Below, one piece after another: positions 63,679-64,000 of a stretch of 64,000 bases of DNA; the stretch's first letter is position 1, and every line of letters begins with the position of its first letter. This DNA comes from Arion vulgaris (taxonomy: Eukaryota > Mollusca > Gastropoda > Stylommatophora > Arionidae). The notes under the pieces were generated by a model. The model was not told the origin of the DNA, ran no database searches, and was given only the letters and a program-made list of their open reading frames with translations. The DNA is taken from positions 28,311,450 through 28,375,449 of the forward strand of contig CM036764.1 in NCBI GenBank assembly GCA_020796225.1. Direction: 5' to 3'. The position numbers were made by a program, and so were the translations under genes.

Positions 63679-64000
63679 TATTTTTATATTGGGGAGGAAG
63701 CATTGGACAATTAACAAACATTTAGAAGACATTATTCATGACATTGAGATGACATTGACATACAGAAGAATATGTCGTATTTTACGAACAGAAAAAATAA
63801 CAAATAAAGAAGTTGTAAATAAAATTATGTTTGAAGAAATAATTACTAGAGAATATAAAAATAAATAATTAGAATATCTCGGATACATAAAGAAACGACA
63901 TATTTATACAAATAAAACTTATTAGAGTGGATAGTTAGAGGACAGCGAACAAGAGGAAGAGACCGAGACAAAAGTGGAAGAAAAAACATCAAGGGATAGA

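Larger units (their letters stand above)
63195..64000 (+). mobile_element. LINE-o 3' part, split by SINE-A, runs off window
   Basis: Plus strand: LYLGQMTICDGKCEKEIRKG, IGMTKRALKDMSKLLTSKQI, KMRIVKFFIFT, then beyond SINE-A: HWTINKHLEDIIHDIEMTLT, YRRICRILRTEKITNKEVVN, LEYLGYIKKR. Order matches the RRMLRIPWT-type LINE-o at 14685-15150. Stops at several points; it continues past 64000. Confidence 0.8.

Noticed and set aside
1..64000. LTR retrotransposons or endogenous retroviruses
   Set aside because: I saw no paired long terminal repeats, no primer-binding site with polypurine tract, and no gag, protease or integrase motifs. All RT fragments carry FADD and non-LTR carboxy-terminal signatures.
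1..64000. Host protein-coding genes with introns
   Set aside because: No run of conserved exons with splice sites and shared phase was found. Single exons of fast-evolving or unfamiliar genes could still be hidden in the unassigned stretches, notably 13246-14684, 19069-20124 and 54669-56218.

Overview
This is eukaryotic, almost certainly metazoan, nuclear DNA. It is AT-rich, has no prokaryotic operon structure, and shows no convincing single-copy host gene in any frame. Nearly everything I can identify is repetitive: 3' ends of many different non-LTR retrotransposons (LINEs), at least seven SINE families, two hAT-type MITE families, one complete but dead Tc1/mariner element with 106-bp inverted repeats, about a dozen minisatellite arrays, and an interstitial TTAGGG-type telomeric tract. 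The mix of RTE/CR1/L2-like LINE carboxy termini, tRNA-derived SINEs and CAGTGGCGG-ended hAT elements fits a lophotrochozoan, most likely a mollusc. That placement is inference from family resemblance only; no host coding sequence confirms it.

Family names are local to this report. SINE-A has a (GAA)n tail and no clear tRNA head. SINE-B, C, D, E, G have tRNA-like heads. SINE-H is a short (GAA)n-tailed repeat. LINE-a to LINE-p are non-LTR families told apart by their carboxy-terminal protein signatures. hAT-1 has CAGTGGCGGCTCGT ends. hAT-2 is a roughly 360-bp MITE with CACAACCAACT/AGAGCCAA ends.

Layout. 1-2.8 kb: SINE-A, SINE-G, a 100-bp satellite split by SINE-C, LINE-h and LINE-f 3' ends. 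2.8-6.55 kb: two abutting minisatellites (about 35-bp and 36-bp units). 6.6-12.5 kb: LINE-b end, SINE-A with a six-fold internal expansion, a 33-bp minisatellite of about 50 units, more SINE-A, LINE-d, and a LINE-h end nested in LINE-i. 12.5-24 kb: SINE-A, LINE-o, tRNA-Ala-like sequence with SINE-B, LINE-l and LINE-k, SINE-E, hAT-1, a 42-bp array, and a SINE-A split by LINE-p. 24-31 kb: hAT-1 MITE, LINE-b, a microsatellite-linked 98-bp array, LINE-f, LINE-a, a 9-bp array, SINE-D. 31-40 kb: SINE-B, hAT-2, SINE-D (including a stacked pair), LINE-m, LINE-i, LINE-e, LINE-n split by SINE-E, and a 31-bp minisatellite. 40-50 kb: LINE-b, SINE-C, SINE-G, LINE-j, LINE-g, SINE-E, the mariner element, a SINE-A split by SINE-B, and a three-layer nest of hAT-1, SINE-E and hAT-2. 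50-64 kb: hAT-1 MITE with perfect 8-bp target duplication, telomeric tract, 40-bp and 61-bp arrays, LINE-c split by LINE-d, LINE-e, SINE-A, a foldback repeat, then a 2.3-kb LINE-a inside LINE-b, and LINE-o split by SINE-A that itself carries a 38-bp hAT-2 relic.

The strongest evidence in the window is a set of target-site duplications that I read directly (8 to 13 bp, many perfect). They fix the ends, orientation and relative age of many elements. Three patterns deserve follow-up. The 5' truncation point of LINE-f coincides with the edge of a tandem array in three of four copies. SINE-D and LINE-f share a 3' tail. Several transposon copies contain internal tandem expansions, which suggests that transposon fragments are seeding minisatellites here.
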